The notes under the pieces are model-generated. The model ran no database searches. It was not told where the DNA came from and worked only from the letters and a program-made list of their open reading frames with translations. A stretch of 57,384 bases of DNA from an uncultured Bacteroides sp. (GTDB lineage: Bacteria; Bacteroidota; Bacteroidia; Bacteroidales; Bacteroidaceae), in contig CAMTOQ010000019.1 of the NCBI GenBank assembly GCA_947074205.1, positions 1 to 57,384 of the forward strand. The letters run 5' to 3'. A program made the position numbers and the translations under genes. Positions 24,996 through 33,980 of the stretch are shown piece after piece; positions within the stretch are counted from its first letter, which is position 1; each line of letters begins with the position of its first letter.

Positions 24996-26909
24996 ATGAA
25001 TAAAAACATCTTTCGTCGATATTTATCAATTAGGGTCTTACCTATCTGGACCATTTTAATTATAGATGTACTAATTGTAATTGTATCTTGCCTCTTAACT
25101 TATTTCCTACGAAGCGATTTTACAAATAATTTCACCCCTGGCTATGAAGTTGGCCGCACTGTTTGTTGGGCAGTAGGTGTGAACTTAATATTCTTTAGAG
25201 TTTTCCGTACTTATTTGAATGTATTGCGCTTCTCTTCTTTTATAGATATAATGCGCATTTTTATGGCATTATCTGTGGGCTACGGCATTCTTACTATAGC
25301 CAACTTTATATCTTTGAGCTTTTTCGATTATCAGATAGCAGCGATTAGCGTGTTATTTATAACATTCATCATCAACTTTGCATTGATGACTTGTTCTCGT
25401 ATTGTTGTTAAACTATTCTTTGATAGTTTAAATTTCGATCATAAAAGAACAACCAATGTCCTTATTTATGGTGCAAAGAGTGCTGGTGTAAATATTGCAA
25501 AATCACTTAGAGTTAACCTTCGTAATCCCTATCGACTACGTGGATTTATAGCAGATGAACCGGAGTTAATAGACAAAGTGTTGATGGGTGTCCGCGTTTA
25601 TGCTAATGATGAAAATGTCTTGGATATAATCGAGAAAAGAGACGTTCAAGCAATTATTATCTCTCCAGTAAAAATGGAGGAACTAAAGAACTCAGACTTA
25701 GTTGATAGATTATTAGCAAATAACATAAAGTTGCTTGCTGCGCCTCCTATTAGTGATTGGGGTAGTCACTCTTTTAATCCAAGCCAACTAAAAGAAGTTC
25801 AGATCGAAGACTTGCTACAACGCGACCCTATTCAAGTGGATATACATAAAATCGCATCGCATCTTGAAGGTAAATGTGTTCTGATTACAGGAGCTGCTGG
25901 TTCTATTGGTAGCGAGATAATGCGTCAAGTAGCATCGTTTAACCCCTATAAATTGGTGCTTGTAGATCAGGCCGAGACTCCACTTCACGACATTCGTTTG
26001 GAGTTGCAAGATAAATGGAGAGAAATAGATGCAGTTACTATTGTGGCTGATATATCTAATCAAACTCGTATGGAGGCTTTGTTCCGAGACTATAAGCCAC
26101 AATACATCTTCCATGCGGCTGCCTACAAGCATGTGCCAATGATGGAGGACAATGTTTCCGAATCAATTCAAGTGAATGTGGCCGGCACACGTATTTTGGC
26201 CGATTTGGCTGTTAAGTATAATGCACAAAAGTTTGTGATGGTTTCTACTGATAAAGCTGTTAATCCTACCAATGTTATGGGTTGCTCTAAACGTATTTGT
26301 GAAATCTATGTTCAAGCTCTAGCTAAAAAGATCCAAGCTGATAAATCATCTAAAGTTCAGTTTATTACTACCCGATTTGGTAACGTTTTGGGTTCCAACG
26401 GTTCTGTGATTCCTCGTTTCCGTGATCAAATTCAACGCGGTGGCCCTGTTACCGTGACTCATCCTGATATTATTCGTTACTTTATGACTATTCCTGAGGC
26501 TTGTCGCTTAGTGCTCGAAGCTGGTAGTATGGGTAGTGGAGGCGAGATCTATATCTTTGATATGGGTAAACCGGTAAAGATTGTCGATCTAGCTAAACGT
26601 ATGATTAGGTTATCAGGTCGCACTGATGTTAAGATTGAATTTACAGGTTTACGTCATGGTGAGAAACTGTATGAAGAACTTTTAAATGTGAAGGAGTTGA
26701 CTAAGCCTACCTACCATGAAAAGATTATGATTGCAACAGTTCGCGAGTATGACTACGAGGATGTAAAAGAGCGTATTCAAAATATGATAAAGCTGAGCTA
26801 TTCATATGACCAAATGAGTATAGTTGCTTCTATGAAGGATCTTGTTCCTGAGTTTATCAGCAAGAATTCCTGTTTCGAAGCTTTAGATAATCAAGCTAAT
26901 GTTGGCTGA
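24996..26909 (+). CDS. CapD/WbpM-type nucleoside-diphosphate-sugar epimerase/dehydratase, membrane-anchored
   Basis: 637 residues. Four N-terminal TM segments (LPIWTILIIDVLIVIVSCLL to about residue 135) are followed by a Rossmann domain (NVLIYGAKSAGVNIAKSL) and a second, catalytic extended-SDR domain starting VLITGAAGSIGSEIMRQV. VMVSTDKAVNPTNVMGCSKR carries the S/T-x-M-x4-K triad of the FlaA1/WbpM/PglF family in place of Tyr-x3-Lys. RFGNVLGSNGSVIPRFRDQI and GLRHGEKLYEEL complete the signature. Such enzymes make UDP-4-keto-6-deoxy sugars for capsule, O-antigen or protein glycans. No glycosyltransferases are adjacent, so the pathway is open. Confidence 0.92.
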   Translation: MNKNIFRRYLSIRVLPIWTILIIDVLIVIVSCLLTYFLRSDFTNNFTPGYEVGRTVCWAVGVNLIFFRVFRTYLNVLRFSSFIDIMRIFMALSVGYGILTIANFISLSFFDYQIAAISVLFITFIINFALMTCSRIVVKLFFDSLNFDHKRTTNVLIYGAKSAGVNIAKSLRVNLRNPYRLRGFIADEPELIDKVLMGVRVYANDENVLDIIEKRDVQAIIISPVKMEELKNSDLVDRLLANNIKLLAAPPISDWGSHSFNPSQLKEVQIEDLLQRDPIQVDIHKIASHLEGKCVLITGAAGSIGSEIMRQVASFNPYKLVLVDQAETPLHDIRLELQDKWREIDAVTIVADISNQTRMEALFRDYKPQYIFHAAAYKHVPMMEDNVSESIQVNVAGTRILADLAVKYNAQKFVMVSTDKAVNPTNVMGCSKRICEIYVQALAKKIQADKSSKVQFITTRFGNVLGSNGSVIPRFRDQIQRGGPVTVTHPDIIRYFMTIPEACRLVLEAGSMGSGGEIYIFDMGKPVKIVDLAKRMIRLSGRTDVKIEFTGLRHGEKLYEELLNVKELTKPTYHEKIMIATVREYDYEDVKERIQNMIKLSYSYDQMSIVASMKDLVPEFISKNSCFEALDNQANVG

Positions 26910-26936
26910 CTGTCGACTTAATGATAACTAAAAATG

Positions 26937-26960
26937 ACCCGGCTTATGTCGGGTTTTTTT
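26937..26960 (+). terminator. Terminator after the CapD-type gene
   Basis: ACCCG / CGGGT with an 8-base loop and a run of seven T lies 27 bases past the stop. Confidence 0.85.
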
Positions 26961-26990
26961 GTGCTTCGACTTCTTCTCTCCCTAATTTAA

Positions 26991-27152
26991 CAGCGTGCAT
27001 ACGCCTATTCACCGTGGTGCATCTCTAAGCCTACTGCAGTGCATCCACTAATGGACTAATGTCAATACGCCTTTTTACTGCATTCAATGAATGGATTGAC
27101 TATTGTCCATAGAGCTAAGGACTACTGTGGAAAAGCTACTACCTAAAAAATA
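26991..27152. other. Intergenic stretch with a degenerate copy of the CACCGTGGTG repeat
   Basis: Contains CACCGTGGTG (27010-27019), the core of the intergenic repeat near 12.38 kb, and several GTGCAT words, but not the GTGGCAAG arms. I see no coding frame or RNA gene. Confidence 0.4.
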
Positions 27153-27190
27153 ATGCGCTTATCTTGTTGGCCAACAAGATAAGCGCATTG
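27153..27190. terminator. Perfect 19-bp-arm bidirectional terminator
   Basis: A perfect 38-bp palindrome with arm AATGCGCTTATCTTGTTGG and no unpaired loop lies between the convergent CapD-type and S41-like genes. Confidence 0.7.
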
Positions 27191-27223
27191 CTATGATAAA
27201 TGATAATTTTCTAGAGTAAGTTT

Positions 27224-28555
27224 TTAGTATTCCAAAGCCAATCGACTTGACGGAGTAATAGTTCCATCGATAATGCCTATTACAGTACTTAGAAGTGCTT
27301 CCTTGGGATTGCCAAAAGGAAGGAAGTTAGCCATGTTGCTATTATCAGTGGCAACTACGTTGGGAGTGAAAGTTGCTCCTTCATTGCTTTCTCCTTTCGA
27401 GTTAAATACCGAGCAGACAACCGGATTTACACTCCATGCAAATCTAGGGTTAGTGAAGTTTTCCGTGGCAAATCCCCAACATTTTATTGAGCTCCCAATT
27501 AGTGCCCATGGTTGAACAGCTGAAATGCAATTTAAGAAAACTCCGGTAACTCCGGGTGATGTAGCGCTCGAGCTAATGACAAAGCCTTGGTAAATATTAA
27601 GGTTGCTGCCGTTTCCAATAATTTCCCTATTATATTTGATTGCTCCGTTTTGATCTGAACGTAAATCATTAAACTCTAAATCAGCATAAGCACTTTGCGT
27701 AGTGATCTCGTTTGTTGTAGTAAGTATTGAAGCAAGAAGTTCGGTTGACTCGAAATGACCACCTGTATTGTACCTTAGATCGAGTGCAAAATGGGTCACA
27801 TTGTTTTGTGCAAAATAATTTGAGACCTCTCTCAGTTGGTTAGCGTATTTCTCGGGTGCGCTTATTGTTCCATTCTCAAATCTGTTATAAACCAAATATC
27901 CTAATTTTACTCCAGTTTCGGTAGTGATAACAGTATAATAATGAATGGGATTGTTTTCAACTGCTCGAAATGCTGCCATAGATGTTTCGCCTAATTCAAC
28001 TACCGCACCTTTACTTGTTATGGTCCCCTCTTCGTCTTCCTCCTCAATTATCTTGTATTCACCCACGATTAGTTCCACAGCACCGCCCGAATTAAGTAGA
28101 GTCGTTTGGTTTTTGCTGGTGATATATTCGCCGTCTACTTTCATAATATAATCTCCACGAATTAGACCTGCATCCGAGGCAGGCGAATCGGCTAGAACCA
28201 TACTAATCAAGGCATATTTAGCGGTGTCGTTTCCAGCAACATTTTGCAAGCTATACTCAAATCCATAAGATGGAATAGGAGATGTTATTACGGTATCTAC
28301 ATAAGAATATTGATTGTCTTGATTCTTATATAATATTGATTGTAAAAACGTAGAAGGAGCAGTAAAATAGTTCAGGTATTTTCCTTGTGGAATGGTGGAG
28401 TACCACAAATAGTTTTTTCGCATCACACTGTCTATCCACTCATCTTGGGCAGTCTCGGCAGCATACTCTGGCCATCTATCTACACCACATGAGATAAAAT
28501 GCACTGCGGCTATCAATAATAGCATTGATTTGAAAAGTATCTTACTTTTTATCAT
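27224..28555 (-). CDS. S41-family peptidase-like lipoprotein with PDZ domain
   Basis: 443 residues with a lipoprotein signal (MIKSKILFKSMLLLIAAVHF, then ISCG as lipobox). An N-terminal helical part (EWIDSVMRKNYLWYSTIP) precedes a PDZ domain (ADSPASDAGLIRGDYIMKVD) and an S41 core: VTHFALDLRYNTGGHFESTE and GFVISSSATSPGVTGVFLN. In active members the second strand reads like SSxTASAsE and is followed by a GxxTxGK lysine; here the place reads LIGSSIKCWGFA, so the catalytic lysine seems displaced or missing. The chosen ATG gives a clean signal; an upstream start would bury it. A -7 box match lies at 28581-28588. Confidence 0.8.
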   Translation of the reverse strand: MIKSKILFKSMLLLIAAVHFISCGVDRWPEYAAETAQDEWIDSVMRKNYLWYSTIPQGKYLNYFTAPSTFLQSILYKNQDNQYSYVDTVITSPIPSYGFEYSLQNVAGNDTAKYALISMVLADSPASDAGLIRGDYIMKVDGEYITSKNQTTLLNSGGAVELIVGEYKIIEEEDEEGTITSKGAVVELGETSMAAFRAVENNPIHYYTVITTETGVKLGYLVYNRFENGTISAPEKYANQLREVSNYFAQNNVTHFALDLRYNTGGHFESTELLASILTTTNEITTQSAYADLEFNDLRSDQNGAIKYNREIIGNGSNLNIYQGFVISSSATSPGVTGVFLNCISAVQPWALIGSSIKCWGFATENFTNPRFAWSVNPVVCSVFNSKGESNEGATFTPNVVATDNSNMANFLPFGNPKEALLSTVIGIIDGTITPSSRLALEY

Positions 28556-28580
28556 TCCTCTATTTTTAGTTATTCGAATA

Positions 28581-28588
28581 CAAAAATA
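28581..28588 (-). promoter_or_regulatory. Probable -7 box of the S41-like gene
   Basis: TATTTTTG on the minus strand, an exact TAnnTTTG match, 26 bases before the chosen start codon. It supports that start over one lying further upstream of the box. Confidence 0.45.
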
Positions 28589-28643
28589 AGAAATTGTTCG
28601 TTTATCCATCTTATGTATCACTTGAAAAGATGCTCGAAGGTGA

Positions 28644-29306
28644 TTATATGCAGTAGTCGGCCATGTCTATTATGCCAGCTCTCAAAGCATATTTGGTCGC
28701 TTCGTGTAGATTATTGACTCCAAGCTTCCGAAAAATGTTTTTGCGGTGACTGTTTACAGTATGGAAACTCAAAAACAATTCATTAGCAATCTCTTTAGTC
28801 GTTTTCCCAGAGGCAATCTCTCTCAAAATCTTTTTTTCAGATATAGTGAGTGTCTCAACTTCGGTTTTGGGTTGATCTCCATTCAGTGTTTTTCTCTCAC
28901 TTCGAAGTGCAGATGAGGTTTCTTGGCAGAAAGTGCGCTCTCCCTTACTTGCTTTAAGTAGTGTGGTCTCTATATCATCTAGTGTACTATCTTTACTAAG
29001 AGCGCCTACTCTAGAACATTCTGAAGCCACCTGCTTTAAGAAATTGCTACTAAGTTCATCGCTAAACAACACCCATTGTGCTTGCTCAAAACGTCCCTCT
29101 AGTATTGAAAGTTCTGATATATCGTTAATGTTGAACAGAGTATAGTCCAATATAACTATGGCCGTGGGGTACAAAAGCAGCTGTTCAATAAGCTCTCGCT
29201 TGTTTTCGACCTCAATAATATTTTTTGAGATAGATTCTTTAGTGAGTAGATATTTGATGCCAGCTTTTGTGATGGCCTGGTTGTCTGCAAGGATAAAGGT
29301 GCGCAT
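28644..29306 (-). CDS. LuxR/NarL-type response regulator
   Basis: 220 residues. The N-terminal receiver-like domain begins MRTFILADNQAITKAGIKYL and has the phosphoacceptor aspartate position in AIVILDYTLFNINDISEL. The first acidic pair of a canonical receiver is reduced to one aspartate (ADNQ). The C-terminal LuxR HTH is ISEKKILREIASGKTTKEIA followed by LFLSFHTVNSHRKNIFRKLG. Regulators of this type in Bacteroidetes often lack an adjacent kinase, as here; the neighbouring S41-like lipoprotein is 88 bases downstream and could be a target. Confidence 0.88.
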   Translation of the reverse strand: MRTFILADNQAITKAGIKYLLTKESISKNIIEVENKRELIEQLLLYPTAIVILDYTLFNINDISELSILEGRFEQAQWVLFSDELSSNFLKQVASECSRVGALSKDSTLDDIETTLLKASKGERTFCQETSSALRSERKTLNGDQPKTEVETLTISEKKILREIASGKTTKEIANELFLSFHTVNSHRKNIFRKLGVNNLHEATKYALRAGIIDMADYCI

Positions 29307-29386
29307 ACGTCTCTGAGATTATTTCTAGCTAGGTGCTAAAGATAGATATATTCTATTTATAACAAGCCTCATTCCCTAAATAATAA

Positions 29387-29419
29387 AGAGTGGCAGATGG
29401 TCTATCCATCTACCACTCT
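29387..29419 (-). terminator. Terminator after the DUF4251 gene
   Basis: A 14-bp stem with one mismatch (AGAGTGGCAGATGG / CCATCTACCACTCT) and a 5-base loop lies 33 bases past the stop, with T-rich sequence on the minus strand. Confidence 0.75.
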
Positions 29420-29452
29420 CATCAAAAAAGCGTCAAAAAAGTCTTGGGATGA

Positions 29453-30019
29453 TTACCAAGAACGTCCCTTAAATACATCAGATTGGTCAAGTGGTAAAAG
29501 ATTTCCACTTAGAGTCAAAGTATTTGAGTTGAAGTTTGGATTAACTTGCACTTGTGCATTGTTGCCACCATTTGTCAACGAAATAAATACTTGAGCAGAG
29601 ATACCAATACCTTGAATGCTGTACGAGCAATTTACATTACCTCTCTTGTCTGTATTCATAGTTAGGTCAGATACTGTGCCATCTACTGTGATACCACCGA
29701 TGCCGTTAGGACCAGGATTTGGGGTGTTGAATGCAATCTGTACAGTACCTTTGCTACCATTTACTAGTACAAAGTTGGTGTTCGATGTAACGAACGCACT
29801 TTGTCCATTACGGAAAATCACCTGGTTGGCTTCCAAAACAAATTGTTTGGCATTTAATGCTTGCACGGCTTGTTGGTATGCCACCTCGTTTTCAGCTTGT
29901 TCTGCTGCTCTAGCTCTAGCTCTATCTGCTTCTCTTTGAGCTCTGCGATCATCCTGTGCGTACAACATTGTTGAAGCACCTACAAAAACTAACACTACTA
30001 ATGCAATAAACTTCTTCAT
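29453..30019 (-). CDS. DUF4251 exported protein
   Basis: 188 residues with a signal peptide (MKKFIALVVLVFVGASTMLY, cleavage near AQ). A charged helix (RRAQREADRARARAAEQAEN) precedes a beta-rich domain with FVLEANQVIFRNGQSAFVTS, the conserved NFVLVNGSKGTVQIAFNTP, GIGGITVDGTVSDLTMNTDK and a C-terminal TLSGNLLPLDQSDVFKGRSW. This matches the Bacteroidales DUF4251 family; its role is unknown. Single-gene unit. Confidence 0.85.
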   Translation of the reverse strand: MKKFIALVVLVFVGASTMLYAQDDRRAQREADRARARAAEQAENEVAYQQAVQALNAKQFVLEANQVIFRNGQSAFVTSNTNFVLVNGSKGTVQIAFNTPNPGPNGIGGITVDGTVSDLTMNTDKRGNVNCSYSIQGIGISAQVFISLTNGGNNAQVQVNPNFNSNTLTLSGNLLPLDQSDVFKGRSW

Positions 30020-30092
30020 AATTGTTTCAATATTAAGTTTTAAAAAACTATTGCTCGTTTATATACACAAAACAACAGATGTTTAATAATGT

Positions 30093-31520
30093 TCATTTGA
30101 AACGGCGAATTTTATATCCAATTGCAGCAACTATTATACTCATTATTGGACTTAGCAAATTAAAGAAGCAGTAGGGAAGGTAAGTTAGGGTTGAAACATT
30201 CAAAATTGTGGCTTGCGTCATCCCACAAGTATTCCAAGGGATCAATACTGAAGTCACAGTAACAGCATCTTCTGTGGTGCGGCTAAGTAAACAGCTCTCA
30301 TATCCTTCCTTCTTATAAATCTCGTTAAACATGTTGCCGGTGAGCACAATACTGATGTATTGATCTGCCGTGATAAGGTTGAGGCTGATTCCAGCAAAAA
30401 CTGTCGACGATACCATTGTGACGGTTCTTCGTATCTTTTTCACGAAAACAGCTGTTAAACTTCCAATCATTCCGCTAGCTGTCATTGCTCCTCCGAAACA
30501 CATTGCGCAGATAATCAGCCAAATGGTGTTGAGCATACCAGCCATGCCGCGAGTAGAGATGAGTTGATTCACGGCTGTATCTCCTGCATCTAGGCTTGTA
30601 CTGCCGTAGAACGTCATCATCAAACCTTTAAAAGTGGTGTGAGTACCTTCATTGATTTCGTTGGCAATCTCGTGAAGCAGTTCGGGCTGGAAAATTAATG
30701 CACAGATGCCGGCAGCAATTGTCGAAACAAATAGAGTAACTAGTGATGGAGCTTTTTTGGCTATCAAAACTCCTGTTATAACAGGAACAAGCAATAACCA
30801 AGGTGAGATGTTGAATTTAGATTCAAGCACTTGATTGAAAGCTTCAATATGCGATGTGTCTTCTACGCTATGAGTCAACCCCATGATAGTGAAGATTATC
30901 AATGCGATGATGATTGATGGCACCGTCGTAATTAGCATGTAGCGTATGTGCTTAAATAGAGGTGTGTCTGTTACAGATGCTGCAAGTACTGTGGTGTCTG
31001 ATAGGGGAGACATCTTATCGCCGAAATAGGCACCCGAGATTATAGCACCCGCTATCCATCCTTCGGGGAAACCTTGTATTTTCCCGATGCCTAGTAGTGC
31101 AATACCAATGGTGGCAATTGTGGTCCAAGAACTTCCGGTCATGATAGACACCAATGCACAGATGATGCAGGTGGATGCTAAGAAATAACTGGGATGAATC
31201 ACTTTCATACCATAATATATCATAGTAGGTACCACGCCGCTAACCATCCAAGCACCACTTAAGGCGCCTATGATAAGAAGAATTAGTATTGCAGGAACCA
31301 CCCCGGTAATATTGTTGATAATAGCAAATTCAAAGTCGCGCCACTCTATTTTGTAGAAAATAGTACCTATAAAGATGCATACTGCTGCTGCAATGAGTAG
31401 CGATACTTGGCTACCTCCTTCTAATGCATCGGTACTAAATGAGCGTATTGTTGCAACTAGTAATCCTGTAAGTACTATGATGGGTATTAATGATATGATG
31501 GGGGATGGTACTTTTTTCAT
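30093..31520 (-). CDS. nhaC: Na+/H+ antiporter NhaC family
   Basis: 475 residues with about 11-12 TM segments, e.g. IISLIPIIVLTGLLVATIRS and AILILLIIGALSGAWMVSGV. The family signature region is TGSSWTTIATIGIALLGIGK together with GAIISGAYFGDKMSPLSDTT, in which the conserved aspartate and serine residues line the ion path. The DAGDTAVNQLISTRGMAGML loop and the terminal VTSVLIPWNTCGMTQ are also typical. It exchanges cytoplasmic Na+ for external H+; some relatives are malate/lactate antiporters, so substrate is not certain. Confidence 0.92.
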   Translation of the reverse strand: MKKVPSPIISLIPIIVLTGLLVATIRSFSTDALEGGSQVSLLIAAAVCIFIGTIFYKIEWRDFEFAIINNITGVVPAILILLIIGALSGAWMVSGVVPTMIYYGMKVIHPSYFLASTCIICALVSIMTGSSWTTIATIGIALLGIGKIQGFPEGWIAGAIISGAYFGDKMSPLSDTTVLAASVTDTPLFKHIRYMLITTVPSIIIALIIFTIMGLTHSVEDTSHIEAFNQVLESKFNISPWLLLVPVITGVLIAKKAPSLVTLFVSTIAAGICALIFQPELLHEIANEINEGTHTTFKGLMMTFYGSTSLDAGDTAVNQLISTRGMAGMLNTIWLIICAMCFGGAMTASGMIGSLTAVFVKKIRRTVTMVSSTVFAGISLNLITADQYISIVLTGNMFNEIYKKEGYESCLLSRTTEDAVTVTSVLIPWNTCGMTQATILNVSTLTYLPYCFFNLLSPIMSIIVAAIGYKIRRFK

Positions 31521-31627
31521 TGTTCTGCTCTTTAGTCTTATGTAAATCTTGATATTGACAACGTTTTTTCTTCATCTCTTCCAACTAAAAACAGTTGACT
31601 GAGGAAGTTTGTTGTAAGCAAGGAAAT

Positions 31628-32083
31628 TTATTCGGGAATATCTATTTTATCTTGTTTGTATTTTGTTTTAAAGAACCATCCATAGCGCACGAACTGTAGT
31701 CCAGTTAAAAGTAGAGCTGATGAAAGTCCTAAATAGAAGGCGGAAAGAATAGGGGGTGGGAAAATATTGAATTGGCGAATCACCCTCCCCAATGCTATCA
31801 TAAATAACATCACCATCCATCCACGTGCATCAAAGAAAGAAAAGGGACTGTTTTTATCACTACTCTTTCTGCTGATTCGGGCAGTTAGCTTGTTGTAGAA
31901 GCGCCGAAATATAATAAAAAAGAAGATGAGAAATATAAATGTAGCGCCTAGTGCTCCCCACCATCCATAGTTAGATTGATATAACCATGTAGTGATACCA
32001 ATGTAGAATATATTACTTCCGGCTAGCGTCCAAACAATTCCTGCAATGATAATTAAGCTACCTCTGCTTATCTTTAATTCCAT
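31628..32083 (-). CDS. Four-TM membrane protein of unknown function
   Basis: 151 residues with hydrophobic segments at about 9-33 (LIIIAGIVWTLAGSNIFYIG), 42-60 (WGALGATFIFLIFFFIIF), 85-103 and 110-130 (PILSAFYLGLSSALLLTGLQ), joined by a basic loop (RRFYNKLTARISRKSSDK). I do not recognise the family. It follows the 261-residue exported protein gene by 10 bases and is surely its operon partner. Confidence 0.7.
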   Translation of the reverse strand: MELKISRGSLIIIAGIVWTLAGSNIFYIGITTWLYQSNYGWWGALGATFIFLIFFFIIFRRFYNKLTARISRKSSDKNSPFSFFDARGWMVMLFMIALGRVIRQFNIFPPPILSAFYLGLSSALLLTGLQFVRYGWFFKTKYKQDKIDIPE

Positions 32084-32093
32084 TCTTTGTTTA

Positions 32094-32879
32094 TTAAATC
32101 TTCTTCAACGGCAAACCTTGTTTTGCAAAGTGCTTTGCGAAATAACCATTTTGTGCGGTGAGAAAAAAACTAGGAAGCTCCTTCTGTAATATTGTCAGAG
32201 CTTTCTGTGCACGCTCTCTCACATCGTTGATTGATGCAGTTTGGTCAAGCATTTTATTAATACGCTTAGCTTGATCTCCTCCACGTAGGCTCTCGAACAG
32301 AGCCTTTTGTATGTCTACTATTATTAGATCTATGTTTTGCAAAGTCACAATATTCGTAGTAGAGTAATCTCCTAACAGATGGATATCCGTAATAATTGAA
32401 GCAAACGCATTGGCATATGCACGTTCTGCACCCGATAGTTGAAAATTTAGCGTACCTCCAACGGCACTCATCGACTCTCTGTTGCGGCGTGCTTGCTCGT
32501 CTATCACTTTTTTCCAGAAAGAGTTCTCAACTTCTTTATTCCATTTGCGTTCGGCTACTAACTCCTGTAGTATTGGACTACTTTTAGGATTGGCATTAAA
32601 CCCCCAATGAAAAAATGTGCGATGGCCAAATTTATGCCACGTAAAGTTTTGATGCGGGGCATCTCGGAGTCCTGGGAAGTAGCCTATTGGGTGATCTATA
32701 TTATTATGAATTGTAAGAATCAATGCGCTGATTTCTGTGCATCGATTAAAGGGTAAAACGGAATAAATATCCTCTTCGTGTCCTCCTTTCTTTCCGGCAT
32801 TTAGTGATTTTGCTGGTAAGTTGGGGATATTAAGGAGCAATATGATAACTAATAGTAGCGATTGTCTTGCAAAATTCAT
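32094..32879 (-). CDS. Exported protein of unknown function
   Basis: 261 residues beginning with a signal peptide (MNFARQSLLLVIILLLNIPN). The mature part is mostly helical and histidine-rich near the N-terminus: ILTIHNNIDHPIGYFPG, HQNFTWHKFGHRTFFHWGFN, and later SIITDIHLLGDYST. These His and Asp residues are spaced in a way that recalls the zinc-dependent phospholipase C / S1-P1 nuclease helical fold (HxxGD-like element IHLLGDYS), but the match is weak and visual. Followed 10 bases later by a membrane protein gene. A -7 type TATCTTTG lies upstream on the minus strand. Confidence 0.6.
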   Translation of the reverse strand: MNFARQSLLLVIILLLNIPNLPAKSLNAGKKGGHEEDIYSVLPFNRCTEISALILTIHNNIDHPIGYFPGLRDAPHQNFTWHKFGHRTFFHWGFNANPKSSPILQELVAERKWNKEVENSFWKKVIDEQARRNRESMSAVGGTLNFQLSGAERAYANAFASIITDIHLLGDYSTTNIVTLQNIDLIIVDIQKALFESLRGGDQAKRINKMLDQTASINDVRERAQKALTILQKELPSFFLTAQNGYFAKHFAKQGLPLKKI

Positions 32880-32924
32880 TTTTAGTTGCTGTTTTTATTT
32901 CTGCCAAAGATAGCAACAATTCTA

Positions 32925-32938
32925 TGCATATATATGCA
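32925..32938. promoter_or_regulatory. Perfect palindrome TGCATATATATGCA upstream of the 261-residue exported protein
   Basis: A perfect 14-bp palindrome sits about 45 bases before the start codon and about 18 bases upstream of the minus-strand TATCTTTG -7 candidate, in the place where a repressor or activator would bind. No regulator can be assigned. Confidence 0.35.
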
Positions 32939-32949
32939 GATGCAACAAA

Positions 32950-32986
32950 AATTGGGCTAAATGGATACTTCTCCATTAGCCCAATT
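32950..32986 (-). terminator. Terminator after the PepSY-like gene
   Basis: TTGGGCTAA / TTAGCCCAA with an inner TGGA / TCCA pairing and a short loop lies 24 bases past the stop. Confidence 0.75.
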
Positions 32987-33009
32987 AGAATATTTAAGTC
33001 TTAAGACTT

Positions 33010-33510
33010 CTATTTTTCACAATTTTGTTTATTCGGTTTCTTTATAGGGCGCCCCTCTGCATCAAACCACAAATCCTGGCCTTTAAAAATATCTATTTCG
33101 TAATAACCCGATTTTAGGCAATGGCTAATTTCTTCTACATTTGCTAACACCTTTTTCTCTCTTAAATGGCTTATTATTGTGCTAGGTATCAGTTGAGCCA
33201 AAATTGATTCTGGTATAGCTGTGTCTTGTGGAGCATCAATTTTCTTCCATTCTCCTTCAGGGGTAATATCAATTTCGTAACCATCACTTAACTTAATCTC
33301 GTAATAGTTTTCTGGAACTTCGAGTTCAACTTTAGCCATAGTGGCTTCTGGGAAATGAGTGCCAAGAAATGATAAAACTGCATCTGGCACACTTAGCTGT
33401 GTCTCAGATATTTTAACTACAGGCCCAACCTGAGCCATTGTGCTTTGTATATTAATCATTGCACAAAAAAGTAGACCACAGATGGCTATAACAATACTTT
33501 TTGATTTCAT
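33010..33510 (-). CDS. PepSY-like (DUF2874/BLIP-fold) exported protein
   Basis: 166 residues with a signal peptide (MKSKSIVIAICGLLFCAMIN). Two tandem PepSY-like units follow: VPDAVLSFLGTHFPEATMAK with NYYEIKLSDGYEIDITPEGEW, and IPSTIISHLREKKVLANVEE with GYYEIDIFKGQDLWFDAEGRP. Bacteroidetes carry many such small periplasmic proteins with a beta-lactamase-inhibitor-like fold; their ligands are mostly unknown. Monocistronic. Confidence 0.85.
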   Translation of the reverse strand: MKSKSIVIAICGLLFCAMINIQSTMAQVGPVVKISETQLSVPDAVLSFLGTHFPEATMAKVELEVPENYYEIKLSDGYEIDITPEGEWKKIDAPQDTAIPESILAQLIPSTIISHLREKKVLANVEEISHCLKSGYYEIDIFKGQDLWFDAEGRPIKKPNKQNCEK

Positions 33511-33661
33511 AACTTTACTATATTTAGGGATTATACTTGCTATAACAAGAAAGAACTCTCTTTGTTAAGCCCTTCATGTTGTTTTTTGTTTCCTTCTGTT
33601 GCTATCTTATCATTTATTAACTAACTCTTTCTCGCTCATCTTGTTTTACTTTAAAAAATGT

Positions 33662-33913
33662 ATGAGTAGTATGAATAATTCAGATCACCTTAATGCAGAA
33701 GAGCGCCGCGAGCTTTCTGATTCTGATTTCGGATTGCCCGATTTGCGTGAGTTTCCTATGCCTGATGCTGCACATGTTAGAGCTGCTGAGGCCTATTTCC
33801 GCTATGCACCTGAAGATAGAAAGGCCGAATTGGCCCGTAATATTTTGCGTAAAGCCCAGGAGTTTGGCGTGAACGTAAAGAGCCAAGCCATTGAGTCTTG
33901 GGCTAGTCAATAG
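33662..33913 (+). CDS. Small conserved-looking acidic protein, function unknown
   Basis: 83 residues (MSSMNNSDHLNAEERRELSD ...). It contains DFGLPDLREFPMPDAAHVRA, EAYFRYAPEDRKAELARNIL and a C-terminal helix RKAQEFGVNVKSQAIESW. This pattern, a short acidic segment, FPMPDAxHVRxA and a helix ending the chain, resembles the DUF6582-type proteins found in Bacteroidetes and phages, an identification made from memory only. A TTG further upstream is rejected because it would add a hydrophobic, unrelated leader. It precedes lutA by 67 bases. Confidence 0.65.
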   Translation: MSSMNNSDHLNAEERRELSDSDFGLPDLREFPMPDAAHVRAAEAYFRYAPEDRKAELARNILRKAQEFGVNVKSQAIESWASQ

Positions 33914-33980
33914 TCTTCTTACAATCCAAAGTGTTGTGGGATACTGTTTCCATAGTATATACCTTTAAGATAGATTCTAA

